DNA of 64,000 nt from Ramlibacter alkalitolerans (GTDB taxonomy: Bacteria; Pseudomonadota; Gammaproteobacteria; Burkholderiales; Burkholderiaceae_C). The stretch lies in contig NZ_JAEQND010000011.1 of assembly GCF_016722765.1 (NCBI RefSeq), positions 1-64,000 of the forward strand. Direction: 5' to 3'. Position 1 is the first letter of the stretch. Each line of letters begins with the position of its first letter. Positions 31,798-41,966 of this stretch are shown here, piece after piece. The position numbers were made by a program, and so were the translations under genes. Below the pieces are notes generated by a model. The model saw only the letters and a list, made by a program, of their open reading frames with translations, had not been told where the DNA came from and made no database searches.

Positions 31798-32982
31798 TCA
31801 CAGCCAGCCGGCGCGCGCCAGCGCGCGGTTCACCGAGGCGGCGAGCAACTGGTGCCCGAACGGGGTGGGGTGGAAGCCGTCGGCAAAGGCCCAGGTCCGC
31901 CACCAGCCAGGCGCCAGCCCTGCGGGCGGGTTGGCGTCGAGCGCCGCGCTGGTGCAGCGCGCGGCTTCCGCCGGGCTGTCGAAGAATTCGACACCGACCA
32001 CCCGGCACGACGGAGTGCTCACGTTGCTCAGGCCGAAGTCCGCCGCGTGCGTCACTTCCTCGGTGAAGTCGGCGTTGAACGGAACGACGGCCACCCGCGT
32101 ATCGCCGGCGACCCGTGCGCGCAGTTCGGTGTTGAAGGCATCGGTCCATTGCCGGATCAGGGCCTGCACGGCTGCCGCGGCGGCAGCGCCGGCGGCGCCC
32201 CCGCCGTTCGCGGGCGCGACCACACCGGTCAGCACGGCCTGGATGCGCGGGGTCAGGCTGATGTCGGGCACGTCGAGCACGGCGACGTGCGTTGCGCCCT
32301 TGTCCAGCGCGTTCACCTTCACCGCGTCGTAGTAGGTGTCGGCCAGGGTCTTCATGTAGAGCACTGCCGCCGCCGCCGCGCCATTCGGTTGCGGCAGGGT
32401 CGCGGCAATCGTCTGCGGGCTGAGTTGCTGCGCCAGGAAGGCTTGGTAGTTCGCCACGCCGGCCGCTCCCGTGCCCGCGCCGAGGAAAGCCTGCAGCAGG
32501 TCGCCGGAGTCGTTGCCGCCGCCGACCACGAGGACGAGGTCCGTGGCCGTGTAGCGGCCGCCGACCACCTGCGCGGCGGTGGCGAGCTGCGTCGGCACCG
32601 ACTGCGGATTGGAGGCTCCGCCTTCGGCCGCCGGCACGACGACCCGCCCGCCCCCGATCGCGAAGTTGGTGCAGCCCGCGCGGCTGTTGGGCACGAAGGT
32701 CGTCCCGTTGAACAGGAAGAAATTGCACTGGCCGTTCACGCCGAAGTTCTGCGCCACGATCTGCGTGAACCCGGGGAAGCCATTCGCCGGATCCGCGGAG
32801 TTCTGCACCCCGAACTTGATGCCGCCGAAAGTGCCCACGTCGGCGAGGCTGTCGCCGGCCACCACCACGCGCGAAACCGCGACCTTGGGGGCGACATCGT
32901 CGTCGCCGCCGCCGCAGCCGGCCAGCAGCGCGACCGCTGCAATGACCGCGGCCAGCAGGTGACGTCTTCCCTTTTCATGCAT
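31798..32982 (-). CDS. SGNH/GDSL-type hydrolase, predicted lipoprotein
   Basis: 394 residues. The signal ends in a lipobox, ALLAGC, with C23 as the lipid site. VVVAGDSLADVGTFGG gives the catalytic Ser (S45), VLVVGGGNDSGD the block III Asn, and DGFHPTPFGHQ the His. It is likely an envelope esterase or lipase. It shares a probable transcript with OmpW; the promoter region at about 33002 has a short dyad. Confidence 0.87.
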   Translation of the reverse strand: MHEKGRRHLLAAVIAAVALLAGCGGGDDDVAPKVAVSRVVVAGDSLADVGTFGGIKFGVQNSADPANGFPGFTQIVAQNFGVNGQCNFFLFNGTTFVPNSRAGCTNFAIGGGRVVVPAAEGGASNPQSVPTQLATAAQVVGGRYTATDLVLVVGGGNDSGDLLQAFLGAGTGAAGVANYQAFLAQQLSPQTIAATLPQPNGAAAAAVLYMKTLADTYYDAVKVNALDKGATHVAVLDVPDISLTPRIQAVLTGVVAPANGGGAAGAAAAAAVQALIRQWTDAFNTELRARVAGDTRVAVVPFNADFTEEVTHAADFGLSNVSTPSCRVVGVEFFDSPAEAARCTSAALDANPPAGLAPGWWRTWAFADGFHPTPFGHQLLAASVNRALARAGWL

Positions 32983-33001
32983 CTTTGATCTCCAGAAAAT
33001 A

Positions 33002-33013
33002 GAACGGTCGTTC
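33002..33013. promoter_or_regulatory. Short dyad upstream of the SGNH gene
   Basis: GAACGGTCGTTC, a 5+2+5 inverted repeat followed by GTTTTGAGAACGG, 20 nt upstream of the ATG at 32982. The form resembles TetR-type operators; no TetR gene is nearby. Confidence 0.3.
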
Positions 33014-33090
33014 GTTTTGAGAACGGCAAAGCATACCGGCAGCGCGCCGCGCCGTGCATGAGGGTTTGCGCGCGTCGGCCGGTAAAGGCC

Positions 33091-34365
33091 TCAGCGCTCG
33101 CGCAGCATGCGCCCGAGCGCGAGCAGCGCCGGCAGCGTGATCGGGTCGTTGGCGGCGCTGCTGGCCACCGGGTGCGAGGCGAAGCGGGCCACCACCAGGT
33201 CGGCCGCGGGCGCGACGTACAGCCGCTGGCCGTGGATGCCGCGGGCCTCGAAGGCCCCCAGCGCGTTGTGCGAAACCCACCACATGCTGCGATAGGAATA
33301 ACCCGGCAGCAGCGTGTAGCCGGCCCTGGCGAACTTCGCCGGATCGCTGCCGCGGCGGATGTCGGCCACCACGGCGGCGGGCACGAGCTGGCGGCCGTTC
33401 CACTCGCCCTCGCGCCGCATCAGTTCGCCGAAGCGCGCCAGGTCGCGCAGCGTGGCACTCAGGCCGCCGCCGCCCATGGGCACGCCCGTGGGATCGACGC
33501 CCAGGTAGCCGTCCTGCTCGCATCCGAGCGGCGCCCACAGGCGCTCCGACAACATCTGCGCGAGCGGCTGGCCGGTCACGCGCTTCATGATCCACGCCAT
33601 CAGCTCGGTGTTGACGGTCTTGTACGCGAAGGCCTCGCCGTGCCGTCCTTCGGGCCGCAGCGTCGGCAGGTACTCGTAGAAGCTGGCCGCGCCGGAGGTG
33701 CCGGCCGGGCGCGGCCGCAGGCCGCCGGCACGCGCGTAATCCCAGATGTGCGCCTTGGGGTCGGCGTAGATCTCCGAGTAGGCGACGCCGATCTGCATGT
33801 CCATCACCTGGCGCAGCGTGGCGTCGTCGTAGGCCGTGCCGCGCATTTCGGGCAGCCAGTGCGGGATGCGCTGTTCCGCGTCCAGCACGCCCTCGTGCAC
33901 CAGCGTCGCGGCCAGCGTGGCGGCGTAGGACTTGGTGATCGAGAAGCAGCTGTGCGGCACGTGCGGCTGCAAGGCCCCGAAGTAGCGCTCGTAGATGGGC
34001 CGGCCGCGGTGCAGCACCAGGATGCCGTCGGTGTAGGCGTCGGCCAGCGACGCATCCCAGCGGCGTTCGCGGCCGTCCAGGTCGGTGAAGGCGAGCTTGT
34101 CGATGGTCGCCGCGTCGCTGCCGCCGGCTTCGTCGAACCGGCTGGCGGGCCCGTCGCCGCGCCAGACGTTCACCGTGGGCACCAGCTCGCGCATGTGCGA
34201 GAGGGTCCAGCGGATCTGCGGGAAGTCGAGGAAGCGATCGTCGGCGAAGCGGATCTGCTGGTCCGCCGGCGGCGGCGTGCCCTCCATCCAGCCGAGGCGG
34301 CGCGGGTCGGAAGACTGGCCATCGAGGTAGCGGACGCCGTCGAATTCGAGGAAACCTTCGCTCAT
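33091..34365 (-). CDS. Serine hydrolase, beta-lactamase class C-like
   Basis: 424 residues. The SxxK motif is S142-I-T-K145 (SCFSITKSYAATLAATLVHE), followed by a Tyr region (AYKTVNTELMAWIMKRVTG) and a possible HxG in GIHGQRLYV. Proteins of this kind include esterases and peptidases of catabolic clusters, not only antibiotic resistance enzymes. The longer frame back to 34857 belongs to another gene's shadow; ATG 34365 follows AGGAGAG. Confidence 0.87.
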   Translation of the reverse strand: MSEGFLEFDGVRYLDGQSSDPRRLGWMEGTPPPADQQIRFADDRFLDFPQIRWTLSHMRELVPTVNVWRGDGPASRFDEAGGSDAATIDKLAFTDLDGRERRWDASLADAYTDGILVLHRGRPIYERYFGALQPHVPHSCFSITKSYAATLAATLVHEGVLDAEQRIPHWLPEMRGTAYDDATLRQVMDMQIGVAYSEIYADPKAHIWDYARAGGLRPRPAGTSGAASFYEYLPTLRPEGRHGEAFAYKTVNTELMAWIMKRVTGQPLAQMLSERLWAPLGCEQDGYLGVDPTGVPMGGGGLSATLRDLARFGELMRREGEWNGRQLVPAAVVADIRRGSDPAKFARAGYTLLPGYSYRSMWWVSHNALGAFEARGIHGQRLYVAPAADLVVARFASHPVASSAANDPITLPALLALGRMLRER

Positions 34366-34402
34366 GGACTCTCCTGCATGTCTGTGGGCCGGCGGTCCGG
34401 CC

Positions 34403-34441
34403 CGTAGGCTGGCGGTGAGCCGCGCAGCGCGAACTCCAGCA
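34403..34441. repeat. Family A repeat, left half
   Basis: CCGTAGGCTGGCGGTGAGCC followed by GCAGCGCGAACTCCAGC, between the serine hydrolase and maleylacetate reductase genes. Confidence 0.8.
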
Positions 34442-34456
34442 CAGCGGAAGCCCGGA

Positions 34457-35518
34457 CTATGCGTCCGGCCGCCGCCCCTCGAACGCATCCTGCAGCAACT
34501 GGCGGATGGCCGCCTTCTCCAGCGGGCGCGGATTCGGATACTGGTTCTGCAGCGCGATCCCGCAGGCGCGATCCAGGTCCTGCGCCTGCATGCCGATCTC
34601 CCGCAGCGCCACCGGGGCGCCGTTGTCCCTGGCCAGGTCGTACACGGCCTGCGCCGCGCTATCGCCTTGCAGGGCCCGCGCGATGCGCTGCATCGCCGGC
34701 GCGGCGGCCTGCGCGTTGTACGCCAGCGCGTGCGGCAGCACGATGGTGTGCGTCTCGGCGTGCGGCAGGTTGAAGCTGCCCCCCAGCGTGTGGCACAGCT
34801 TGTGGTGCAGCGCCATGCCGACGTTGCCCAGCACCACGCCGCACAGCCACGCCCCATAGAGCGCCTGCGAGCGCGCCTCGAGGTCCTGCGCGTTGCTGCG
34901 GATTCCGGGCAGCGCCGCGCCGAGCGCGCGCATGCCTTCCTCCGCCATCAGGTCCATCACCGGATTGGCGTCCACCGCGTACAGCCCCTCGGCCGCGTGC
35001 GCGATCGCATTGATGCCGCTCGTGACGCTGAGGCCGACGGGCAGCGTGAGCGTGAGCTCCGGGTCGTAGATCACCGTGCGCGGCAGCACCTTCGCATCGC
35101 GGCCGGTCTTCTTCAACCCGCCTTCGGTGATGCCGTAGATCGGCGTCATCTCGCTGCCGGCGTAGGTGGTGGGGATGGCGAGGATGGGAAGCCCCGAGTC
35201 CAGCGCGATCGCCTTGCCGAGGCCGGTGGTGGAGCCACCGCCGACCGCGACCGCGCAATCGGCATCGCGCTTGCGCGCGAGCTCGCGGGCCCCGCGCGCC
35301 GTCTCGATCGGTACGTGCATCACGGCACGGTCGAAGATCCCCGCGGCCTTGCCGCCCAGCATCTGCGCGACGCGTTCGGCGGAGCCACGCTGCTCCGGCG
35401 TGCAGAGCACCAGGGCGCGCCGCGCGCCCAGCGCCTCGATCTCGCGGCCCAGGCGCGAGAGCGCGCCGATGCCGAAGACGACGCGCCCGGGCTGGCCGTT
35501 GTAGACGAACTCTTTCAT
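34457..35518 (-). CDS. Maleylacetate reductase (iron-type alcohol dehydrogenase family)
   Basis: 353 residues, the standard size. MKEFVYNGQPGRVVFGIGAL is the usual opening and AVGGGSTTGLGKAIAL the nucleotide loop. The metal-site regions are HAAEGLYA and HHKLCHTLGGSFNLPHAETH. The enzyme reduces maleylacetate to 3-oxoadipate with NADH. This is the link between hydroxyquinol cleavage (26751) and pcaIJF (37.7-40.3 kb). It lies 45 nt after a Bug-type binding-protein gene. Confidence 0.9.
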   Translation of the reverse strand: MKEFVYNGQPGRVVFGIGALSRLGREIEALGARRALVLCTPEQRGSAERVAQMLGGKAAGIFDRAVMHVPIETARGARELARKRDADCAVAVGGGSTTGLGKAIALDSGLPILAIPTTYAGSEMTPIYGITEGGLKKTGRDAKVLPRTVIYDPELTLTLPVGLSVTSGINAIAHAAEGLYAVDANPVMDLMAEEGMRALGAALPGIRSNAQDLEARSQALYGAWLCGVVLGNVGMALHHKLCHTLGGSFNLPHAETHTIVLPHALAYNAQAAAPAMQRIARALQGDSAAQAVYDLARDNGAPVALREIGMQAQDLDRACGIALQNQYPNPRPLEKAAIRQLLQDAFEGRRPDA

Positions 35519-35563
35519 GTCAGCTCCCGCCCGTGCGCGCACCGCTGCAGCCGGTGCATCGCC

Positions 35564-36523
35564 TCACTGCGCCTTCAGCTTGGCCGCCTTCGCGATCTGC
35601 GCGGCCGCGCCCATCTCGGTGCGGATGTAGGCATTGAACTGCTCGGGCTGCATGGTGAAGGCTTCGGCGCCGAGCTTGACGAGACGCTCCTTCACCTCCG
35701 GCGAGTTCAGGGCCTTCAGCGCCTCGTCATGCAGGCGCTTGACCACCGCCGGCGGCGTGGCCGAGGGCACGATCATGCCCACCCAGAAGGTGTAGTCCGA
35801 ATCCGCGATGCCTGCCTCCACGGTGGTCGGCACCTCGGGCAGCGCCGGCGAGCGCTGGCCAGTGCTCACCGCCAGGGCCTGCAGCTTGCCGTCCTTGATC
35901 AGCGGCAGCGCGGAGGACAGCGGCGCGAAGAACCAGTCGTTGCGCCCGCCGATGATGTCGCTCAAGGCCTCCGGCGTGCCCTTGAAGGGGACGTGCTGCG
36001 CGTCCAGGCCGGCCCGCAGCCGGAACTTCTCGGCGTTCAGGTGGGTGGCGCTGCCCATGCCGGCCGACGCGTAGTTCATCTGCCCGGGGTGCGCCTTCGC
36101 GGCGGCGACGAGGTCCGCCACCGACTTCCAGCCCCTGGCCGGCGAGACGACCAGCACGTTCGGCAGGGCCGCGAGGGGCGTGACGCCGGTCAGGTCCTTG
36201 ACCGTGTCGTAGGCGAGCGCCGGATAGAGGGCCGGATTGAGCGCGTGCCCCGAGGAGTGGATCAGCACCGTGTAGCCGTCGGCCTCGCTCTTCGCCACCA
36301 GACCAGCGCCGATGGTGCCGCCGGCGCCCGGCTTGTTGTCGATCACGACCGGCTGGCCCAGGCTCCTGGCCATGGCGTCGCCGACCGTGCGGGCGATGAT
36401 GTCGGTGCCGCTGCCTGCCGTGAACGGCACCACCATCCGGATCGGCCTGGCGGGCCAGGCGCCCTGCGCGGCCACGCCGCCGGTGAGGAGCGCTGCGGCC
36501 AGGAAGGCGAGCATCTTCTGCAT
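35564..36523 (-). CDS. Bug-type substrate-binding protein 2
   Basis: 319 residues with a signal peptide (KMLAFLAAALLTGGVAAQ) and Bug marks WPARPIRMVVPFTAGSGTD, GQPVVIDNKPGAGGTIG and HVPFKGTPEALSDIIGGRND. ATG 36523 follows GGAGA. It lies between a beta-hydroxyacid dehydrogenase-like gene and maleylacetate reductase, so it probably delivers an aromatic or dicarboxylic acid of this pathway. No membrane subunits are adjacent. Confidence 0.9.
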   Translation of the reverse strand: MQKMLAFLAAALLTGGVAAQGAWPARPIRMVVPFTAGSGTDIIARTVGDAMARSLGQPVVIDNKPGAGGTIGAGLVAKSEADGYTVLIHSSGHALNPALYPALAYDTVKDLTGVTPLAALPNVLVVSPARGWKSVADLVAAAKAHPGQMNYASAGMGSATHLNAEKFRLRAGLDAQHVPFKGTPEALSDIIGGRNDWFFAPLSSALPLIKDGKLQALAVSTGQRSPALPEVPTTVEAGIADSDYTFWVGMIVPSATPPAVVKRLHDEALKALNSPEVKERLVKLGAEAFTMQPEQFNAYIRTEMGAAAQIAKAAKLKAQ

Positions 36524-36548
36524 GGCGTGTCTCCTTCGAAAATCGCGG

Positions 36549-37472
36549 TCAGGACGCCAGGCCGTCGTCGACGGGCACGTTCTCGCTGGCGAGCTCCAGC
36601 CCGGCGTCCCGCGCCAGTTCCTGCAGCAGCACGGCGAAGTCGATGTGGTCGTAGCCGCGGCCCACCAGCCGCGCCACCGACTCGCGCGTCGCGGCCGCGG
36701 CCGGCATCGCCACGCCGTGCGCCCGGGCCGCGCCCATGCCGAGGTCAAGGTCCTTGAGCAGCAGCCTGGGCGTGAACGTGACCTGGTCGAAGGTGAGGTT
36801 GGTGAGCACCGGCGTCTTGTAGCGGGTGTACATGGAGCCGAGCACCGAGTCGTTGATGCTTTCCAGGAACACGTGGCGGGGAATGCCGGCCTTCTCGGCC
36901 AGCACCGTGATCTCGCACAGGTTCTGGATCACCACGCCGAACATGGTGTTGTGGGCGATCTTCCAGATGCGCGCCAGTTCGCCCTCGCCGACCCACATGG
37001 CCTTGCGGCCCATGGCCTGCAGGTAGGGTGCGGCCTCGTCGTACAGCGCCTTCGGACCCGAGGCAACGATCAGGAGCTTGCCGGCCTTGGCCACCTTGGC
37101 ATTGCCGGAGACCGGTGCGCAGAGATAGGCCACGCCCATGCCTTCGAGGCGGGCGCGGATCTCGGCCGAGCCTTCCTGGGAGATCGAGGAGCTGTCGACC
37201 ACCACCCGCGGCTTTTTCGTGCCGGTCACCAGCCCGCCCTGCGCGAACAGGACTTCCTTCAGGTCCTCGGTGGTGGACACCATCGTGAAGACGATGGCGC
37301 AGCCGGCGAGATCGGTCTTGTGACTGGCGATCTCCGCGCCGTACGCGCCCAGGGGTTCGGCCTTGCTGCGCGTGCGGTTCCACACGCTGACGCCGTGGCC
37401 GGCCGCCAGCAGCCGCTTGACCATGGCCTCGCCCATGCGGCCGAGGCCGATCCATCCGATCCGGTTCGCCAT
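36549..37472 (-). CDS. NAD(P)-dependent beta-hydroxyacid dehydrogenase
   Basis: 307 residues. IGWIGLGRMGEAMVKRLLAA is the dinucleotide loop at the N-terminus. VVVDSSSISQEGSAEIR carries the DxSS substrate motif, and LARIWKIAHNTMFGVV has the catalytic Lys, as in 3-hydroxyisobutyrate/6-phosphogluconate-type dehydrogenases. Specific substrate unknown. It begins the minus-strand run that continues to the Bug protein (25 nt) and maleylacetate reductase. Confidence 0.87.
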   Translation of the reverse strand: MANRIGWIGLGRMGEAMVKRLLAAGHGVSVWNRTRSKAEPLGAYGAEIASHKTDLAGCAIVFTMVSTTEDLKEVLFAQGGLVTGTKKPRVVVDSSSISQEGSAEIRARLEGMGVAYLCAPVSGNAKVAKAGKLLIVASGPKALYDEAAPYLQAMGRKAMWVGEGELARIWKIAHNTMFGVVIQNLCEITVLAEKAGIPRHVFLESINDSVLGSMYTRYKTPVLTNLTFDQVTFTPRLLLKDLDLGMGAARAHGVAMPAAAATRESVARLVGRGYDHIDFAVLLQELARDAGLELASENVPVDDGLAS

Positions 37473-37579
37473 GCCTTCGCGTTCCTCGTGGTGTCAGGGT
37501 CGCGGCAGTGTGTTGCGCGGGCGCAGGGCTGGCAAGGAGGGCGGCGGAATTCAGTTTTCCGGCGGGAGCAAAAGGGGGA

Positions 37580-37732
37580 CTTGCTCCCTCTCCCGCTTGC
37601 GGGAGAGGGCTGGGGTGAGGGTTGCCCTATCAGGCGCCGCACCCCCTCACCCCTACCCTCTCCCCGGAGGGGGAGGGAGTGAAGACCCGAGCGCCCCCAC
37701 CCCGACCCTCCCCCAGGGGGGAGGGAGGATTT
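37580..37732. repeat. Family C repeats (three copies)
   Basis: CTCCCTCTCCCGCTTGCGGG with GAGAGGGCTGGGGTGAGG, then CCCCTCACCCCTACCCTCTC with CCCGGAGGGGGAGGGAG, then CACCCCGACCCTCCCCCAGG with GGGGAGGGAGG. Each can fold. They separate pcaF from the dehydrogenase gene and may act as terminators. Confidence 0.8.
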
Positions 37733-37736
37733 CAGT

Positions 37737-38942
<1,206 letters not shown>

Positions 38943-38957
38943 GTCAGTCTCCGGTGA

Positions 38958-39599
38958 TCAGGCCGCGATCGGCAGGCCCACGAGTCGTTCGAGTTCGGCG
39001 GGCGACAGGCCCTCGACGCTGTCGATCAGCGCGAGCCCCTGCGGCGTGCACGCCAGCGTACACAGCTCCGTGTAGATTTTCTTGACGCAACCGATACCTG
39101 TGAGCGGATAGGTGCAGCGTTCGACCACCTTGCTTTCGCCCTTCTTCGTCAGCAGGTCCATCATCACCCAGGTCTCCTTGGCGCCGATGGCCAGGTCCAT
39201 CGCGCCGCCCACCGCGGGAATGGCGCCCGGCTCGCCGGTGCTCCAGTTGGCGAGGTCGCCCGTCGCCGAAACCTGGAAGGCACCGAGCACGCAGATGTCG
39301 AGGTGGCCGCCGCGCATCATCGCGAACGAGTCCGCGTGGTGGAAGAAGGCGCCGCCCGGCAGCAGCGTCACGGGCTGCTTGCCGGCGTTGATCAGGTCGT
39401 AGTCTTCGCTGCCTTCGGCGGGCGCGGGCCCCATGCCGAGGATGCCGTTCTCGCTTTGCAGGATCACTTCGCGGCCGGCCGGAATGTGGTTCGCCACCGA
39501 GGTGGGCATGCCGATGCCGAGGTTGACGTAGGCGCCGTCGAAGATGTCCTGCGCCACGCGCCTGGCCAGTGCGTCCTTGCTGCGTTTCTGGTACGCCAT
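38958..39599 (-). CDS. pcaJ: 3-oxoadipate CoA-transferase subunit B
   Basis: 213 residues. AYVNLGIGMPTSVANHIPAG and the catalytic Glu in LQSENGILGMGP define the B subunit of family I CoA-transferases; GGAMDLAIGAKETWVMMD is also conserved. It works with the A subunit one base upstream to convert 3-oxoadipate and succinyl-CoA into 3-oxoadipyl-CoA. Name rests on the pcaF neighbour. Confidence 0.9.
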   Translation of the reverse strand: MAYQKRSKDALARRVAQDIFDGAYVNLGIGMPTSVANHIPAGREVILQSENGILGMGPAPAEGSEDYDLINAGKQPVTLLPGGAFFHHADSFAMMRGGHLDICVLGAFQVSATGDLANWSTGEPGAIPAVGGAMDLAIGAKETWVMMDLLTKKGESKVVERCTYPLTGIGCVKKIYTELCTLACTPQGLALIDSVEGLSPAELERLVGLPIAA

Positions 39600-39600
39600 C

Positions 39601-40302
39601 TCAGGCTGCCTTCCTGAATCCGCCGGCCTGGGTGGCGACGCGCGGGATCCTGACGATGCGGTGGACGAAGATGCCGGGCGTGACCACCGCTTCAGGATCG
39701 AGCTCGCCCAGTTCCCTGATCTCGTGCACGCTGGCCACCGTGGTCTTCGCCGCCATCGCCATCACCGGGCCGAAGTTGCGTGCGGCCTTGCGGTAGACCA
39801 GGTTGCCCCAGCGGTCGCCGGCCTCCGCCTTGATCAGCGCGACGTCGCCGTGGATCGGATATTCCAGCACGTATTGCTTGCCCTGGATCTCGCGCGTCTC
39901 CTTGCCCTTGGCCAGCTCGGTGCCGTAGCCCGTGGGGCAGAAGAAGGCGCCGATGCCGGCACCGGCGGCGCGCAGGCGCTCGGCCAGGTTGCCTTGCGGC
40001 ACCAGTTCCAGTTCGAGCTTGCCGCTGCGATAGAGCTCGTCGAAGACCCAGCTGTCCACCTGGCGCGGGAAGCTGCAGATCACCTTGCGCACGCGGCCCG
40101 ATTTGAGCAGCGCGGCCAGGCCGTATTCGGCGTTGCCGGCGTTGTTGTTCACGACGACGAGGTCCTTCGCGCCCTGTGCGATGAGGCCGTCGATCAGTTC
40201 GGCCGGGATGCCGGCCGTGCCGAAACCGCCGATCAGGACGGTGCTGCCATCGCGCACGTCCGCCAGGGCCTCGGCGATCGAGGCCACGATCTTGTTGATC
40301 AT
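39601..40302 (-). CDS. pcaI: 3-oxoadipate CoA-transferase subunit A
   Basis: 233 residues with VLIGGFGTAGIPAELIDGLI, the A-subunit CoA-binding glycine loop, then DLVVVNNNAGNAEYGLAALL and TGYGTELAKGKETREIQGKQ. Partner of the B subunit at 38958. The gene ends 1 nt before pcaJ begins, so the two are translationally linked. A family A repeat lies upstream. Confidence 0.9.
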   Translation of the reverse strand: MINKIVASIAEALADVRDGSTVLIGGFGTAGIPAELIDGLIAQGAKDLVVVNNNAGNAEYGLAALLKSGRVRKVICSFPRQVDSWVFDELYRSGKLELELVPQGNLAERLRAAGAGIGAFFCPTGYGTELAKGKETREIQGKQYVLEYPIHGDVALIKAEAGDRWGNLVYRKAARNFGPVMAMAAKTTVASVHEIRELGELDPEAVVTPGIFVHRIVRIPRVATQAGGFRKAA

Positions 40303-40388
40303 GCGTGGTCCTTGGAGTGGGCCCGTGGCCCGGATGATTCGATTATCGGGCTGGTGCCTGGTGGAGCTTGCGGGATGCGGTGGGAGAG

Positions 40389-40478
40389 GTAGGCTGGCGG
40401 TGAGCCGCGTAGCGCGAACCCCAGCGATGCGCCAAGCGCTGGGGTTCCGGCGCTGACGCGCGTCACCGCCAGCCTACG
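40389..40478. repeat. Family A repeat (complete)
   Basis: GTAGGCTGGCGGTGAGCCGC at the left and CGTCACCGCCAGCCTACG at the right, with ACCCCAGCG and CGCTGGGGTTC arms inside. It lies between the OsmC gene and pcaI. Confidence 0.85.
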
Positions 40479-40512
40479 AATCCGAATCCGCGCATCGAGC
40501 CGCCAGCAGCCC

Positions 40513-40914
40513 CTACGAAGCCAGCGCCGTCGTGATCTCGAACTTCTTGTGCAGCGCCTTGTGCAAGGGGCACGCATTCGCCACCCGCAGCAGGTCGTCC
40601 TTCTGCTGCTGCGACAGCGCGCCGCCCAGGGTGATCCGCCGGTCCATGCGGTAGACCGCATCGTCCTCGTCGTGCACGAGGCTCACCTGCACGCTCTCCA
40701 GCGGGTACTGCTTGCGCTTCGCGTACATCTGCACGGTCAGGATGGTGCAGGCGACCAGGGCGGAGTCCAGCAGGTCGTGCGGATCGGGGTCCTGGCCGGA
40801 GCCGCCCATGGACGCGGAGAGGTCGGCGCGCCAGCGCTCGTCCTTCAGCGAGAGGTCGACGGCGGTGCTGCCCGCGATGCTGCGGCCCTGCACGGGGGCG
40901 GAAGACTGGGTCAT
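40513..40914 (-). CDS. OsmC-family peroxidase-like protein
   Basis: 133 residues. The redox Cys pair C56 (LVACTILTVQM) and C115 (NACPLHKAL) is present, together with the OsmC/Ohr fold pattern and GGSGQDPDPHDLLDSALVAC. It probably reduces organic hydroperoxides using a dithiol. It follows the DHDPS-like gene by 7 nt, so it may be the last gene of the TRAP operon. Confidence 0.88.
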   Translation of the reverse strand: MTQSSAPVQGRSIAGSTAVDLSLKDERWRADLSASMGGSGQDPDPHDLLDSALVACTILTVQMYAKRKQYPLESVQVSLVHDEDDAVYRMDRRITLGGALSQQQKDDLLRVANACPLHKALHKKFEITTALAS

Positions 40915-40921
40915 GATGTCC

Positions 40922-41857
40922 TCACTCGATCTGGCGCAGGCGCCTTTCCTGGCGCTGCACAAGGAACCGGATGTCGTCGACATCCTGCGCCGAGAGTTTC
41001 GGGCCGGGCTTGCGCACGAAGTCCGAGGCGATCACGCCGCGCTCCCTGAACAGGAACTTGCGCACGGCCAGGCCGACGCCGGCCTGCTGCTCGTAGCGGG
41101 CCAGCGGCAGGTAGGCATCGAAGAGGTCGTGCGCGCGTTCGCGCTCGCCGCGCGCATGCGCCGCCACCACGTCGACCATCATCTCGGGATAGGCAAAGCC
41201 GGTCATGGCGCCGTCGGCGCCGCGCGTGAGTTCCTCCGGCAGGAACAGGCCGCCGCCGTTGCCGGTGAGGATGGACACGCGCTGGATCTCGCCCTTCTCG
41301 CCCGCGGCGCGGATCGTGGAGAGCTTGGCCAGGCCCGGCCAGTCCTCGTGCTTGAGCATCACGCAGGTCGGCGCATTCTTCAGGATGCGCAGGATCACCG
41401 CGGGCGCCATCTGCACGCCGGTGGAAACCGGGTGGTCCTGCAGCACCCAGGGCACCTGGGCACCGAGCGTCTCGCCGACCATCTGGAAGTAGGAGACGAT
41501 CTGGTCGTCGGTGCGCAGGCTCGAAGGCGGCGCGACCATCACACCGGAGGCGCCGAGGTCCATGACCGCATCGGTCAGTTCCTTCATCGCGGCGAAGCCG
41601 GGCGCCGAGGCGCCGACCACGACCGGCACGCGGCCGTTCACGCGCGCCAGCACCTGCCGGACGAAGACGCGCGATTCCTCGATCGTGAGCTTGGTGGCCT
41701 CGCCCATGATGCCCAGGACGGTGAGGCCGGTGACGCCGGCCTCCAGGCAGAAATCCACCATGCGGTCGGTGCTGGCGAGGTCCAGCGCGCCGCTGTCGGT
41801 GAACGGGGTGACGGTGATGAGGTAGACGCCCTTGGCGTCGCGATCGAGTTGGCTCAT
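40922..41857 (-). CDS. DHDPS/N-acetylneuraminate lyase-family aldolase
   Basis: 311 residues. TVTPFTDSGALDLASTDRMV and GLTVLGIMGEATKLTIEE are the family opening, and the Schiff-base lysine is K169 in CVMLKHEDWPG. The Tyr expected in the PYY motif of DHDPS is replaced (VAPPSSLR, residues 109-115), which argues against lysine biosynthesis. The gene follows a TRAP importer, so it most likely cleaves or dehydrates an imported keto acid. ATG 41857; a longer frame runs into a repeat. Confidence 0.85.
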   Translation of the reverse strand: MSQLDRDAKGVYLITVTPFTDSGALDLASTDRMVDFCLEAGVTGLTVLGIMGEATKLTIEESRVFVRQVLARVNGRVPVVVGASAPGFAAMKELTDAVMDLGASGVMVAPPSSLRTDDQIVSYFQMVGETLGAQVPWVLQDHPVSTGVQMAPAVILRILKNAPTCVMLKHEDWPGLAKLSTIRAAGEKGEIQRVSILTGNGGGLFLPEELTRGADGAMTGFAYPEMMVDVVAAHARGERERAHDLFDAYLPLARYEQQAGVGLAVRKFLFRERGVIASDFVRKPGPKLSAQDVDDIRFLVQRQERRLRQIE

Positions 41858-41876
41858 TCGTGCTTTCGGGACAATC

Positions 41877-41962
41877 CGTCGTCCCCGCGCAGGCGGGGAC
41901 CCAGAGGCACGCGCGCAGCGCTTGCGGGGAGCCCTGGATCCCCGCAAGCGCGGGGATGACGT
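41877..41962. repeat. Family B repeat (complete)
   Basis: CCGTCGTCCCCGCGCAGGCG at the left and CCCCGCAAGCGCGGGGATGA at the right, with CCCAGAGGC and GCCCTGGATC between. It lies between the TRAP permease and aldolase genes. Confidence 0.85.
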
Positions 41963-41966
41963 CCAA

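Noticed and set aside
33091..34365. Antibiotic-resistance beta-lactamase
   Set aside because: The SxxK motif is shared by many esterases and peptidases, and the catabolic context and lack of a signal peptide do not support a resistance role.
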